NCBI RefSeq assembly: GCF_041821025.1
Contig: NZ_JBGUAY010000001.1
Span: 248,001 to 312,000 of the forward strand
Source: Egicoccus sp. AB-alg6-2
GTDB taxonomy: Bacteria; Actinomycetota; Nitriliruptoria; Nitriliruptorales; Nitriliruptoraceae
DNA: 64,000 nucleotides
Direction: 5' to 3'
In this document: positions 35,017-44,213 of the stretch, piece by piece
How the letters are laid out: each line of letters begins with the position of its first letter
Numbering within the stretch: the stretch's first letter is position 1
Program-made: the position numbers and the translations under genes
The notes under the pieces: model-generated
Seen by the model: the letters and a program-made list of their open reading frames with translations, nothing else
What the model was told of the DNA's origin: nothing
The model's database searches: none

Positions 35017-36059
35017 CGGCCGCCTCCGTAGTCGAGGACCACCTGCATGGCGTCCTGCGGGTGCTCGTCGAGCATCGCGAACGCGTGCGGCGCCTCCTCG
35101 GCGTCGACGACATGGGTGACCAGTGCTTCGAGGTCGAGCTGACCGTTGCGTTCGAGCTCGAGCACCGTGGTGGACATGCGGACCTCGTCCCAGCGGTGTT
35201 GCAGGTGCGGCGCCACGCCGGAGATCTGTGAGCCGACGATGTTGACGCGGTTGTGGTGGAACTCGTCACCGAGTCGCACCGGCTCCGCCGGGCCCTGGAA
35301 GAAGCCGGCCGCCACCACCTTCGAGCTGTAGGCCACCGTCCGGACCGCTTCGTGCAGGGCGTGGTAGCTGCCGCTCATCTCGATGACGACGTCGGCGCCG
35401 CGATGGTCGGTCGCGTCGCGTACGGCGCGGGCGACGTCCTCGGTCGTCGGGTCGAGCGTGCGGACGGCGCCGAGCCGTTCAGCGAGCCGGCGTCGCGGTT
35501 CTACCGGGTCGACCACCGTGACGCGGCCACCGTTGAGGCGAGCCAGCTGCCCGGTGATCTGGCCGGGAACGCCCGCCCCGAAGACAACCACGTCCTCGCC
35601 GACGTGGATGTCGGCGTCGAGCACCGCGTTCATGGCGATGCCGCCGATCTTGCCGAACACGCCCGTGAGCGGGCGCGCCCCCTCCGGCAGCAGGCGGGAC
35701 CGCACGTAGGCGGTCGGCCGGACGGCGCTCGTGCGGTGGCCCCACGAGCCCCAGACCAGCTGTCCCACCAGGTCCTCGTCGTCCGCGCTGCCAGCGGCGA
35801 CGACGCGGCCCACCTCCTCGTATCCCCAGCCGTCGAGGGGGTAGCTCTGGGTCGTCCCGCCGGCGACGAACAGGCGGCGTTGCGGGTCCCATTCGCTGTT
35901 GAGGTAGGGATTGCTGCCCCGGTAGGCCGTCAGCTCGGTGCCGGCGGAGATGCCCGAGTACAGGGTCTCGATCCGTACCTCGCCGGGTCCGGGCTCCGGC
36001 TCGTCCACGTCGACGACCAGCGCCTCGCGTGGCGCGGCGATCCTGACGAGTCGTCCCAC
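35013..36059 (-). CDS. zinc-type alcohol dehydrogenase-like oxidoreductase (MDR family)
   Basis: A protein of 348 residues from GTG 36059 with GGGAGGT upstream. The GroES-like part has PEPGPGEVRIETLYSGISAGTELTAYRG. The nucleotide domain has VVVFGAGVPGQITGQLARLNGGRVTVVD and VVIEMSGSYHALHEAV. The usual catalytic-zinc Cys is replaced in SGISAGTE, so this is the zinc-less or atypical polyol-dehydrogenase branch. It is 5 bp downstream of the alpha-galactosidase gene and coupled to the Gfo/Idh gene. Confidence 0.85.
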   Translation of the reverse strand: MGRLVRIAAPREALVVDVDEPEPGPGEVRIETLYSGISAGTELTAYRGSNPYLNSEWDPQRRLFVAGGTTQSYPLDGWGYEEVGRVVAAGSADDEDLVGQLVWGSWGHRTSAVRPTAYVRSRLLPEGARPLTGVFGKIGGIAMNAVLDADIHVGEDVVVFGAGVPGQITGQLARLNGGRVTVVDPVEPRRRLAERLGAVRTLDPTTEDVARAVRDATDHRGADVVIEMSGSYHALHEAVRTVAYSSKVVAAGFFQGPAEPVRLGDEFHHNRVNIVGSQISGVAPHLQHRWDEVRMSTTVLELERNGQLDLEALVTHVVDAEEAPHAFAMLDEHPQDAMQVVLDYGGGR

Positions 36060-36064
36060 GACGC

Positions 36065-38245
36065 CTACCTCCCGTTGTCGGTGGATGTGTCCTCGTGCAG
36101 CCGCACCAGCAGCGCTCGTTCGGGGTCGATCATCGGACCCTGCAGCCCGATGGTGCCGAGCAGCCGGCCGCTGACGACCGGTGGGTCCACCCACCACGAC
36201 GGTGGTCCGCTCGCGGTGTTGGTCATCGCGCTCTCCGAGAGGAGCACCGGCTCGATGCGGTACCTGCGATCCGGGTCCAGTCCCGGCAGGCGGATGCGTC
36301 CGGGCTGTGCCACGGGGCTGGTGTCCATGGCCACGAACGCGAACAGGGCGGAACGACGGTCGATCGCGACGACGCCGTGGGCCCAGTAGGCCTCGTCCGG
36401 ATAGTCGCAGCGGACGGTGGTGCCGGTGCACACGAGCTCGCGCACCTGCTTGTAGAAGGTCACCCAGCCGGCGAGTTCGTCGAGCTCCGCCGGCGAGGCG
36501 TCGCGAAGGTCCCACTCGATCCCGAAGTGGCCGAAGACCGCCGTCGCGGCACGGAAGGCGAGGTCGTGGGTGCGGCGGGTCGTGTGGGCCGTCGGGGCCC
36601 CGACGTGACTGCCGATCAGCTCCGGTGGGAGCAGCAGGCTCGTCCACCGCTGGATCCGCTGGCGTTCGACGGCGTCGATGCAGTCACTGGCCCACACGCG
36701 ATCGGTGCGCTCGAGCACCGCGAGGTCCACGCGTCCCCCACCCGAGGAGCACGACTCGATCTCGAGGCCAGGGTGCCGGCGCTTCAGCTCGTCCATCAGC
36801 CCGTACACCGCGAGCGTCTGCTCGTGCACGCGCGGCCGGCGGGTGGCACGGTCACCGGGCTCGAGCAGGTCGCGGTTGTGGTCCCACTTGATGTAGTCGA
36901 TCTCATGCGCGTCGACGAGCCGGCTGATCGATTCCAGCACGTGCTCGAACGCTTCCGGGACGGTGAGGTTGAGGACCTGCTGGTGACGGCCGCGCAGCGG
37001 CAGCCGGTCACCTGGGCCCATGATCCATTCGGGATGGGCACGGGCGAGGTCGGAGTCCTCGCTGACCATCTCGGGCTCGAACCACAGGCCGAACTGCAGG
37101 CCGAGCGAGCGGACGCCCTTGACCAGTGGCTCGAGGCCGTCGGGCCACACCGCAGCGTCGACCACCCAGTCGCCCAGGCCAGCCCGGGCGTCGCGACGTC
37201 CGAGGAACCAGCCGTCGTCGAGGACGAAACGTTCGACGCCGACCCGGGCGCCGAGCTCGGCGAGCTCGAGCAGTGCATCGAGGTCGTGGTCGAAGTAGAC
37301 CGCTTCCCAGGTGTTGAGCACGACCGGACGTGTTGGCGCCGGGTGCGTCTCGCGGCGGCGAAGGTGCTCGTGGAAGGACGCGCTGACGGCGTCGAGGCCG
37401 TGGCCGTGGGCGCCGTAGAGCCAGGGCGTCGTGTACTGCTCGCCGGGCGCGAGACGTACCTCGCCGGGGAGCAGGAGCTCGCCACCACCCAGGACCCGCA
37501 CACCGCTGAGGGTCAGCTCGGCGAAGGTCGCGTGGTTGCCGCTCCATGCGGTGTGCACGGCCCAGATCTCGCCGTCCCGGAAGCCGAAGCCGTCCGTGCC
37601 GGCGGCCAGGACGAACGTGGCGTCCGACCCGGTTCGGCCGCGTCGGCCCTCGCGCAGGTGGGTGCCCGACGAGAAGGTGTGCCGCTGTGGGGTGCGTTCC
37701 CGCAGGTGCCGGCCGGTGAAGTCCAACAACTCCTGCGCCTCGGCCGGGACCGGGAGCGCCAGGCGCATCGCGTCGAGGGTGTAGCTCCCCGTGGAGGCGG
37801 TGTTCGAAACGGTCGCGCGCACCCGCACGACGCCGGCCGGGCACAGCTCGAGGTGGCTGCGCAGGCCGAGGCCGGCGACCTCGTCGGCGGCGTCGACGGT
37901 GAGGGCCCACCCCTGCTCGGCGTCGCCCTCGAGGTGCCAGTCCGTCCGTGTGAAGGCGGTCGAGAAGTCGGTGCCCTCGCGGTGGCCCTCGAGGCCCGGG
38001 GTGCCCATCCATCCGGTGGACTGCTCGGGCAGGATTGCCGGGTGACGCTGCGCACCGGTCAGTCCGTCGGACCAGCGCTGCGCCTCACCCAGCGTCGAAA
38101 GGAACCGGCGGTCGCTGGCGTCGTCACCCACGGGGGCGCCCCAGTGCAGCACCCGTGGGACCCCGCCGGCGACGTCCACGACGAGCCCGACTCCGCCGGC
38201 GTCGAGGACGACGGGCTCCGCGACGTCCTGCTCCCTGGTCCCCAC
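36065..38245 (-). CDS. GH36 alpha-galactosidase
   Basis: A protein of 726 residues from GTG 38245, which has GAGGAGGT 7 bases upstream; full length for the family. An N-terminal beta-sandwich (about 1-290) is followed by the TIM barrel with WEAVYFDHD, FVLDDGWFLGRRD and FGLWFEPEMVSEDS. The nucleophile Asp is in YIKWDHNRDLL (near residue 453) and the acid/base Asp in WASDCIDA (near 520), then a C-terminal beta domain. It cleaves terminal alpha-galactosyl groups of raffinose-type sugars. No signal peptide, so it acts in the cytoplasm on imported sugar. First gene of the unit divergent from the ROK regulator. Confidence 0.93.
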   Translation of the reverse strand: MGTREQDVAEPVVLDAGGVGLVVDVAGGVPRVLHWGAPVGDDASDRRFLSTLGEAQRWSDGLTGAQRHPAILPEQSTGWMGTPGLEGHREGTDFSTAFTRTDWHLEGDAEQGWALTVDAADEVAGLGLRSHLELCPAGVVRVRATVSNTASTGSYTLDAMRLALPVPAEAQELLDFTGRHLRERTPQRHTFSSGTHLREGRRGRTGSDATFVLAAGTDGFGFRDGEIWAVHTAWSGNHATFAELTLSGVRVLGGGELLLPGEVRLAPGEQYTTPWLYGAHGHGLDAVSASFHEHLRRRETHPAPTRPVVLNTWEAVYFDHDLDALLELAELGARVGVERFVLDDGWFLGRRDARAGLGDWVVDAAVWPDGLEPLVKGVRSLGLQFGLWFEPEMVSEDSDLARAHPEWIMGPGDRLPLRGRHQQVLNLTVPEAFEHVLESISRLVDAHEIDYIKWDHNRDLLEPGDRATRRPRVHEQTLAVYGLMDELKRRHPGLEIESCSSGGGRVDLAVLERTDRVWASDCIDAVERQRIQRWTSLLLPPELIGSHVGAPTAHTTRRTHDLAFRAATAVFGHFGIEWDLRDASPAELDELAGWVTFYKQVRELVCTGTTVRCDYPDEAYWAHGVVAIDRRSALFAFVAMDTSPVAQPGRIRLPGLDPDRRYRIEPVLLSESAMTNTASGPPSWWVDPPVVSGRLLGTIGLQGPMIDPERALLVRLHEDTSTDNGR

Positions 38246-38273
38246 CGTGCCGACCTCCTCGGGCCGCGTCAGA

Positions 38274-38290
38274 AGTTCCAGCGTGAAACT
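38274..38290. promoter_or_regulatory. imperfect palindrome, candidate ROK operator
   Basis: AGTTCC-AGCGT-GAAACT is a 6-5-6 inverted repeat with one mismatch. It lies in the 127-bp gap between the divergent alpha-galactosidase and ROK genes, 12 bp upstream of a TAGGAT -10 box (38302-38307) for the ROK gene. It shares the GTGAAA half-site and 5-base spacer with the element before the ABC operon. Confidence 0.4.
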
Positions 38291-38301
38291 AATACCCCAC
38301 G

Positions 38302-38307
38302 TAGGAT
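38302..38307 (+). promoter_or_regulatory. candidate -10 box TAGGAT of the ROK gene
   Basis: TAGGAT fits the TAnnnT pattern and would give a leader of roughly 60 bases to the ATG at 38373. The candidate operator lies just upstream. Confidence 0.35.
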
Positions 38308-38372
38308 GCCACAAGCCCTCGCGGCAGGTTCTGTCGGCGCGGCGCCGGCCACGCCCGCACCACGGAGACGCG

Positions 38373-39503
38373 ATGTCGTTGGAGCTGCCCCCGCCCGCCG
38401 AGGCGGTCGCGGTCGCGGTGCTCGTGCACGGACCGGTGTCGCGATCGCAGCTGGCCAAGCAGCTCGGGCTCTCACCGCCGACGATCACGCGCCTCGTCCG
38501 GCCACTGATCACGGCGGGCGTGCTGGTCGAGTCCGATGCCGTCCGCACCCCGGGCCGCGGGCGGGCGTCCTTGCCGCTCGACGTGGTGGCGGACGCCTAC
38601 CGCTTCGTCGGCGTCAAGCTCACGACCGAATCCATCTACGCGGTGACCACCGACCTGCGCGCCCGTGTGCTCGACAGCGAGACGATCGCCGAGCCGTCGT
38701 TGGACGTGCCCGACGTGGTCGCCGCGGTGGTCGAACTCGTGACCCGGCTGCAAGATCGCAGCGGTCGCCCCGCCGACGCGATCGGGGTGACCGTGGGTGG
38801 GGTCGTCGACGACGGCGAGACCGTGGTGGACTCACCGTTCCTGCACTGGCACGAGGTGCCGTTCCGGTCCCTGCTCGCGGTCAAGCTCGATTCGCCGGTG
38901 TTTCTGGCCAACGACGTGGTCGGGCTCACGATGGCGCAGCAGTGGTTCGGGCACGGCCGGGAGTACTCGGACTTCGCCCTGCTGACCGTCGGCGCCGGCG
39001 TCGGGTACGGGCTGGTGATCAACGACCAGCTGGTTCCCACGACGGTCAGTCCGGTGAGTCACCTTCCGATCGACCCCCACGGTCCGCTGTGCCCCGCGGG
39101 TCACCGCGGGTGCATGACCGCCTACGTCACGGCCGGTGCGATGACGGCGGCGGCGGCGCTGGCCTACCGCGAGCCGGTGACCTATGCGCAACTGCTGCAG
39201 CGTGCCGAGGACGCCGATCCCGTCGCGGTACGCGTCGTCGACGATGCCGCGCACGCCCTGGGCCGCGCGGTCGCCGCTGTCACCGCGTTGACGGGCGTCG
39301 AGCGCATCATCCTGACGGGTGAGGGCGTTCGGCTGGCGGAGTTGGGCCGCCGAGCGCTGCGCGCGGCCCGTCTCGAGTACGGCGGGCGGGGTGAACGGGA
39401 GGACCCCGTGATCCGCCAGATGGACTTCCTCGAGTGGGCGCGCGGCGCCGCCGTGGTGGCGCTGCGAACGACCTTTCCGGACCCGCCGCGGATTTGTCCT
39501 TGA
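38373..39503 (+). CDS. ROK family transcriptional regulator
   Basis: A protein of 376 residues from ATG 38373. N-terminal winged helix (about 15-65; SRSQLAKQLGLSPPTITRLVRPLI) and a ROK sugar-kinase-like domain with GVTVGGVVDDGETVV, LLTVGAGVGYGLVIN and the zinc loop CPAGHRGCMTAYVTAGAM near residue 240. This is the XylR/NagC class: a repressor released by the sugar. Placed between the alpha-galactosidase operon and the ABC operon, it is the likely regulator of both. Its stop codon overlaps the -35 box of the next promoter. Confidence 0.9.
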   Translation: MSLELPPPAEAVAVAVLVHGPVSRSQLAKQLGLSPPTITRLVRPLITAGVLVESDAVRTPGRGRASLPLDVVADAYRFVGVKLTTESIYAVTTDLRARVLDSETIAEPSLDVPDVVAAVVELVTRLQDRSGRPADAIGVTVGGVVDDGETVVDSPFLHWHEVPFRSLLAVKLDSPVFLANDVVGLTMAQQWFGHGREYSDFALLTVGAGVGYGLVINDQLVPTTVSPVSHLPIDPHGPLCPAGHRGCMTAYVTAGAMTAAAALAYREPVTYAQLLQRAEDADPVAVRVVDDAAHALGRAVAAVTALTGVERIILTGEGVRLAELGRRALRAARLEYGGRGEREDPVIRQMDFLEWARGAAVVALRTTFPDPPRICP

Positions 39504-39529
39504 CAACCAATCGTTTCGCGGTGAAAGAT
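39500..39529 (+). promoter_or_regulatory. ABC-operon promoter with embedded inverted repeat
   Basis: TTGACA (39500-39505) and AAAGAT (39524-39529) are separated by 18 bases. Within the spacer and -10 lies TTTC-GCGGT-GAAA (39514-39526), an inverted repeat with the same spacer length as the candidate ROK operator upstream. A protein bound there would block polymerase. Confidence 0.55.
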
Positions 39530-39562
39530 GAAGCTCTGGTCGCCACGTATCGAGGGAGAACG

Positions 39563-40849
39563 ATGCGCGTCTTTCGCTCCAAGGTCCTGGCCGTCGCCAC
39601 GCTCTTCTTCGTGGCCGCCGCCTGCACGGGAACCACGCCGGAGTCGGCGACGACCGAGGAGGACGCCGCGAGCTCCTCGGAAGACGTCACCCTCAAGTGG
39701 CTGATCGAGGAACCGGAGGACGCCGCGGCGCTCCAGGCGCTCGAGGACCACATCGCGGAGTTCGAGGCGGCGTCGGGGATCACGATCGACATCGACACGC
39801 TGCCGTGGGAGAACATGCGCACGATCCTGCAGACGCAGCTGCGCTCGGGTGACGGGCCCGACGTCTTCAACTGGGGTGCGGGACCGAGCTGGGGCGGCGC
39901 GCTGGCCGAGGCCGGCATGCTGCTCGATCTCACGGACGCCTACGAGGAGCGCGGTTGGGACGTCTACGACTTCGCGGTCGAACGGGTGACCGCCGGTGAC
40001 CAGATCTACGGGATCCCGGGCGAGATGGAGATCATCGGCATCTTCTACAATCAGGAGATCTTCGACGAACTCGGCATCGAGGAGCCGCAGAACCTCGAGG
40101 AACTCCGCGCCGCGGCCGAGACCGTGCGCGAGGCGGGCATCCTGCCCATGGCCGTCAGCGACAAGGCGGGCTGGGAGGGCGGCCACCTGCTGAGCATGTC
40201 GCTGTCCAGCAACATCGGCTCCGACGCCATGGAAGCCCTGTTCGAGGGGGAGCAGTCCTGGGACTCGCCCGAGGTCGTCGAGTCACTGCAGCTGTGGAAG
40301 GATTTCCACGACGCGGACTTCCTGCCGCCTTCGCCGACGTCGGTCGACTACGACACCGCCATCTCGACGTTCTACGCCGGTGATGCGGCCATGCTTCCCA
40401 CCGGGAGTTGGCTCGTCAACGAGATCGACACCAACGCGGACTTCGAAGTCGGCTACTTCGCCTTCCCCGCTCCCGACGGTAACGGCATCTTCGCCGGCGG
40501 CCTGGGCTCGGGCCCCTTCGTCAACGCCCAGACCGAACACCCCGAGGCGGCCCTGGAGTTCCTCGACTTCCTCGCCTCGCCCGAACACGCCAAGTGGACC
40601 ATCGAGAACCTCGGCTCGATCCCACCCATCCCGACCACCGGTGAGGACCTCGACGTGTCGCCCCTGATGCAGCAGGTCGTCGACGACGTCTCGGGCTTCG
40701 CGGACGGCGGCGACTTCGGTTACAACATCGACGTCATGGTCGGCGACGCCTTCAACGAGGCCATGTACGACGGCATTCAGGGGCTGTTCACCGGACAGAC
40801 GACGGCCGAGGAGATCGCGGCCAACCTCGCCGCCGCGTCCGACAGCTGA
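39563..40849 (+). CDS. sugar ABC transporter substrate-binding lipoprotein
   Basis: A protein of 428 residues from ATG 39563 (GAGGGAG upstream). Lipoprotein signal peptide (about 1-21) with the lipobox ending VAAAC before an acidic Thr/Ser linker. The mature part is a family-1 extracellular binding protein (VTLKWLIEEP, GDGPDVFNWGAGPSWGGALAEAGMLLDL, YGIPGEMEIIGIFYNQEIFDELGI). It binds an oligosaccharide outside the membrane and delivers it to the two permeases. The GH36 context points to an alpha-galactoside. Confidence 0.92.
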   Translation: MRVFRSKVLAVATLFFVAAACTGTTPESATTEEDAASSSEDVTLKWLIEEPEDAAALQALEDHIAEFEAASGITIDIDTLPWENMRTILQTQLRSGDGPDVFNWGAGPSWGGALAEAGMLLDLTDAYEERGWDVYDFAVERVTAGDQIYGIPGEMEIIGIFYNQEIFDELGIEEPQNLEELRAAAETVREAGILPMAVSDKAGWEGGHLLSMSLSSNIGSDAMEALFEGEQSWDSPEVVESLQLWKDFHDADFLPPSPTSVDYDTAISTFYAGDAAMLPTGSWLVNEIDTNADFEVGYFAFPAPDGNGIFAGGLGSGPFVNAQTEHPEAALEFLDFLASPEHAKWTIENLGSIPPIPTTGEDLDVSPLMQQVVDDVSGFADGGDFGYNIDVMVGDAFNEAMYDGIQGLFTGQTTAEEIAANLAAASDS

Positions 40850-40915
40850 CCCTGGCACTCGGGAACGCCCGACGCAGACGATCGCCAGGCCCGTAGCCGA
40901 CACCGAGGAGCCGAT

Positions 40916-41908
40916 GTGACGGCGGTGCCCTCTCCCGCGGCGGCGCCACCCGCGCCGGCGGCGCAGCCGACGGGGAGGGCCCGCCAGTCAGCGCCCCCTC
41001 GGAGCACCCTGCCGGCACCGACCCGTCGCGAGCAGGCCCGACTGGGGATCCTGCTGGTCGTGCCGCTGCTGCTGGTGGTCGGGATCTTCCTGCTGTTCCC
41101 GCTCGCGAACGCGGTCTACTTCGCGTTCGTCGACTTCGACGGTCTGGATCCGGCACCACCCTGGGTCGGGCTGGGCAATTTCACCGAACTGGCCCAGGAC
41201 CGCGCCGTGTGGGCGGCGTTCCGCAACAACGTCGTCTGGATCATCATCGGTACGGTCGCGCCACTGGCCATCGGCCTGTGGCTGGCGTTGCTGGTGTGGG
41301 GTGTCGAACGCGGTGGCATCTTCTACCGGCTCGCGTTCTTCATCCCCTACGTGCTGCCGCAGGTGGCGGTCGGGATCGTCTGGGGTTGGATCTACGAGCC
41401 GTCGCGGGGGTGGCTCAACCGGGTACTCAACGCGGTCGGCCTCGACGGCCTGGCCACGGGATGGCTCGGCAACCCCAACACCGCCCTGTACGCGGTGCTG
41501 TTCACGGCGATCTGGGCGACGTTCGGTTTCGTCTTCGTGATCTTCCTGGCGGCCCTGCGCAACGTCGACATGGAGCTGATCGACGCGGCCCTGCTCGACG
41601 GTGCCAACGCCTTCGCACGCGTGCGCTACATCATCCTGCCGCAGATCATGCCGGTGTTCATCGCGGTGACCACGATCACCCTCATCGGTGGGTTCGCGGT
41701 CTTCGACATCGTCTTCGTCATGACGGGTGGCGGGCCGGCGGGTGCGTCCGAGGTGCTCGGCACCTATGCCTACAGCAGCGCTTTCGGCCTCAACCGCATC
41801 AGCTACGGCACCACGCTGGCGCTGGTCATCACGGTCATGTCCATCCCGTTCGCCGTCGGCCTGAACCGGCTGCAACGGCGGCTCTCTCTCGAAGGCGGTG
41901 GCGCATGA
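40916..41908 (+). CDS. CUT1 sugar ABC transporter permease (MalF-like)
   Basis: A protein of 330 residues from GTG 40916, with GAGGAG upstream. A Pro/Ala-rich cytoplasmic N-terminus is followed by six membrane helices. The EAA-type loop is near residue 222 (MELIDAALLDGANAFARVRYIILPQIMP), the contact for the ATPase. It pairs with the next gene. Confidence 0.92.
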   Translation: MTAVPSPAAAPPAPAAQPTGRARQSAPPRSTLPAPTRREQARLGILLVVPLLLVVGIFLLFPLANAVYFAFVDFDGLDPAPPWVGLGNFTELAQDRAVWAAFRNNVVWIIIGTVAPLAIGLWLALLVWGVERGGIFYRLAFFIPYVLPQVAVGIVWGWIYEPSRGWLNRVLNAVGLDGLATGWLGNPNTALYAVLFTAIWATFGFVFVIFLAALRNVDMELIDAALLDGANAFARVRYIILPQIMPVFIAVTTITLIGGFAVFDIVFVMTGGGPAGASEVLGTYAYSSAFGLNRISYGTTLALVITVMSIPFAVGLNRLQRRLSLEGGGA

Positions 41909-42753
41909 GCAGGCAACGACGAGCAGCCGGACTGGGACGCAAGCCCATCACCTGGGCCCACCCCATCCTCATCGCCATGTCGATGCTGACCCTGTTTCCG
42001 CTGGTCCTCACGGTCTCCACGGCGCTGAAGACTCCGCAGGACGTGAGGGTCAATCCGTTCGGGCTGTTCTCGTCGTTCTCGACCGACAACCTCGTCACGG
42101 CCTGGACGGTGGGCCGCTTCGGGGACTACGTGGCCAACAGCTTCCTGCTGTCCGTGCCGAGCACGCTGCTGGTCATCGTGCTGTCGACGATGGGTGGTTA
42201 CGCCTTCGCCAGGTTGCCGTTCCGCGGCCGGACGACGCTGTTCTACCTCGTCGTGCTCGGCCTTCTCGTGCCCTTCTTCGCCTACATGATCCCGCTGTAC
42301 TTCCAGCTTCGGTCGATGCAGCTGCTCAACAGCCTGATCGGGGTCAACCTCGTGCTGGCCAGCACCGGCCTGTCTTTCGGCACGTTCTTCATGCGCGCCT
42401 TCTTCGCCGAGCTGCCCGGCGAGATCGAACAGGCCGCCCGGGTCGACGGTGCGACCGAACTGCAGATCTTTCTCCGGGTGATGCTCCCGCTGGTGACCTC
42501 GGGGATCGGCGCCCTGGCCGTCTTCACGTTCCTGCAGAACTGGAACAACTTCCTCGTCCCGCTGCTGTACATCCCGAGTGGCGAGTACCGGCCGCTCACG
42601 ACGGGCCTGTACCTGTTCATGGGTGGGCGCACGGTCGACATCGGCCCGCTCGCGGCCGGCACCCTGATCACGATCCTGCCGGTGGTCGTGCTGTTCATCG
42701 CCCTCCAGCGACAGGTGACCCAGGGCTTCCTGTCCGGCGCGGTCAAGGGCTGA
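41905..42753 (+). CDS. CUT1 sugar ABC transporter permease (MalG-like)
   Basis: A protein of 282 residues from ATG 41905, overlapping the previous gene by 4 bp. Six membrane helices and the EAA loop IEQAARVDGATELQIFLRVMLPL near residue 173. No ATPase gene follows, so the complex probably uses a shared MsiK/UgpC-type ATPase encoded elsewhere, as in other actinobacteria. Confidence 0.92.
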   Translation: MSRQRRAAGLGRKPITWAHPILIAMSMLTLFPLVLTVSTALKTPQDVRVNPFGLFSSFSTDNLVTAWTVGRFGDYVANSFLLSVPSTLLVIVLSTMGGYAFARLPFRGRTTLFYLVVLGLLVPFFAYMIPLYFQLRSMQLLNSLIGVNLVLASTGLSFGTFFMRAFFAELPGEIEQAARVDGATELQIFLRVMLPLVTSGIGALAVFTFLQNWNNFLVPLLYIPSGEYRPLTTGLYLFMGGRTVDIGPLAAGTLITILPVVVLFIALQRQVTQGFLSGAVKG

Positions 42754-42792
42754 GCCGCCCCGAGCCCCGACCCCCCGAGCCGCAGGAGCACC

Positions 42793-44085
42793 GTGCACGA
42801 CGTCCTCGACCCCCGCGACCTGGTCCCCGACGAGGCCGAGCAGCTCACGCTCAGTGGCCACCAGGTCGGGCCGTTGGCCGAGCAGGCGCGCGCTGCGGCC
42901 GACGCCGGCGATCTCGAGGCCCTCGACCGGCTCCGCGATGCACTGTCGCGGGTCCCACGCGACCCCGACTGGGACCACGACGAGCCGGACGACGAGACCA
43001 CCCTCCGCGGCATCCTGGCGGCGGTGCCGCGCTCGGAGGTGGATGCGGCCGCCCTGCCCGACCGGATCGCCGGGGCGTGGCTGGGCCGGACCGTCGGCAA
43101 CACGCTGGGCAAACCGGTGGAGGGCCTGCCCCGGGAACAGCTCGAGATCTATCTGCGTGCCGCCGACCAGTGGCCCCAGACCGGCTACCTGCCGTTGCTC
43201 GACCCCCTGCCGCCCGGCGTGACGGCACTGCACCCCTCGGCACCCGTCGCGAGCGCCGGCACCTTCACCGACGTCCCGCGCGACGACGACATCGACTGGA
43301 CGATCCTCGGCCTCCACGTCCTGGAGCGGCACGGCCGCGAGGTGACCACCGAGCAGTTCGCGGCGGCGTGGCTGGACCGGTTGCCGTTCACCCAGACCTA
43401 CACGGCTGAACGTGCCGCCTACCGCAACCTGATCTGCGGGCTCCGGCCGCCGCGGACGGCGACGTACGACAACCCCTACCGCGAGTGGATCGGTGCCCTC
43501 ATCCGGGCCGACATCTTCGGCTACGTCTGTCCCGGGGACCCCGGTGCGGCGGCACGGCTCGCCCTCGTCGATGCCCGCCTGAGTCACACCGCAAACGGCC
43601 TCTACGGCGAGCTGTGGGCCGCGGCCCTCGTGGCTGCCGCGCTCAGCGTCGAGACGGCCGAGGATGCCCTGCGTCAGGCCCAGGCGGTGCCGCCGCCGGG
43701 GTCACGCCTCGCGCGCGTGATCGACCAGGTCCTGGCGCTGAGCGTGCAGGGGGCGTCGCACGTCCAGGCGCTCGACTGGGTCGACGCGGAACTCGGGCAC
43801 TATCCGTGGGTGCACACCCTCAACAATGCGGCGCTGATCGCCGTCGGGCTGCTGTGGGGCACCAGCTTCATGGACGCCGTCGGCATCTCGATCTCCGGCG
43901 GGCGTGACACTGATTCCAACGGCGCGACCGTCGGCAGTGTCTACGGCGCCCTGCACGGCCGGGGCGGGGTACCCACCGCGCTGGTCGGGACGACCCACGT
44001 CCGGGTCCGGAGTGCCGTGCGGGACTTCGACCGGGTGACGATCGAGGAGCTGGCGGAGCGGACGCTCGAACTCGTCCGGCGCTGA
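42793..44085 (+). CDS. ADP-ribosylglycohydrolase family protein
   Basis: A 430-residue protein with GTG start. After ~95 residues of unassigned N-terminus it has the family core: RIAGAWLGRTVGNTLGKPVEG, a TDDT-like acidic loop VPRDDDIDWTILGLHV near residue 160, and the metal-binding GGRDTDSNGATVGSVYGA near 373. Known members remove ADP-ribose from proteins or tRNA, or act on related N-glycosides. In a sugar-transport operon it more likely cleaves a nucleoside or glycoside. Follows the permeases by 39 bp. Confidence 0.85.
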   Translation: MHDVLDPRDLVPDEAEQLTLSGHQVGPLAEQARAAADAGDLEALDRLRDALSRVPRDPDWDHDEPDDETTLRGILAAVPRSEVDAAALPDRIAGAWLGRTVGNTLGKPVEGLPREQLEIYLRAADQWPQTGYLPLLDPLPPGVTALHPSAPVASAGTFTDVPRDDDIDWTILGLHVLERHGREVTTEQFAAAWLDRLPFTQTYTAERAAYRNLICGLRPPRTATYDNPYREWIGALIRADIFGYVCPGDPGAAARLALVDARLSHTANGLYGELWAAALVAAALSVETAEDALRQAQAVPPPGSRLARVIDQVLALSVQGASHVQALDWVDAELGHYPWVHTLNNAALIAVGLLWGTSFMDAVGISISGGRDTDSNGATVGSVYGALHGRGGVPTALVGTTHVRVRSAVRDFDRVTIEELAERTLELVRR

Positions 44086-44213
44086 ACGGTCCGGGTGGAC
44101 CAGGGCGGTCGCTACCGTCGCCATCCCCGCCTCGGAGCTCCGCCATCACCACGTCGTCCTCGGTCGCCGCCCCGGTCGAGGAGGCCCGCGCGTGGGGGCG
44201 GCTCGCCGCCGAG

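Noticed and set aside
36095-39322. 1075-codon open frame on the plus strand
   Set aside because: Mostly antisense to the GH36 gene and out of frame with the ROK gene; low-complexity translation.
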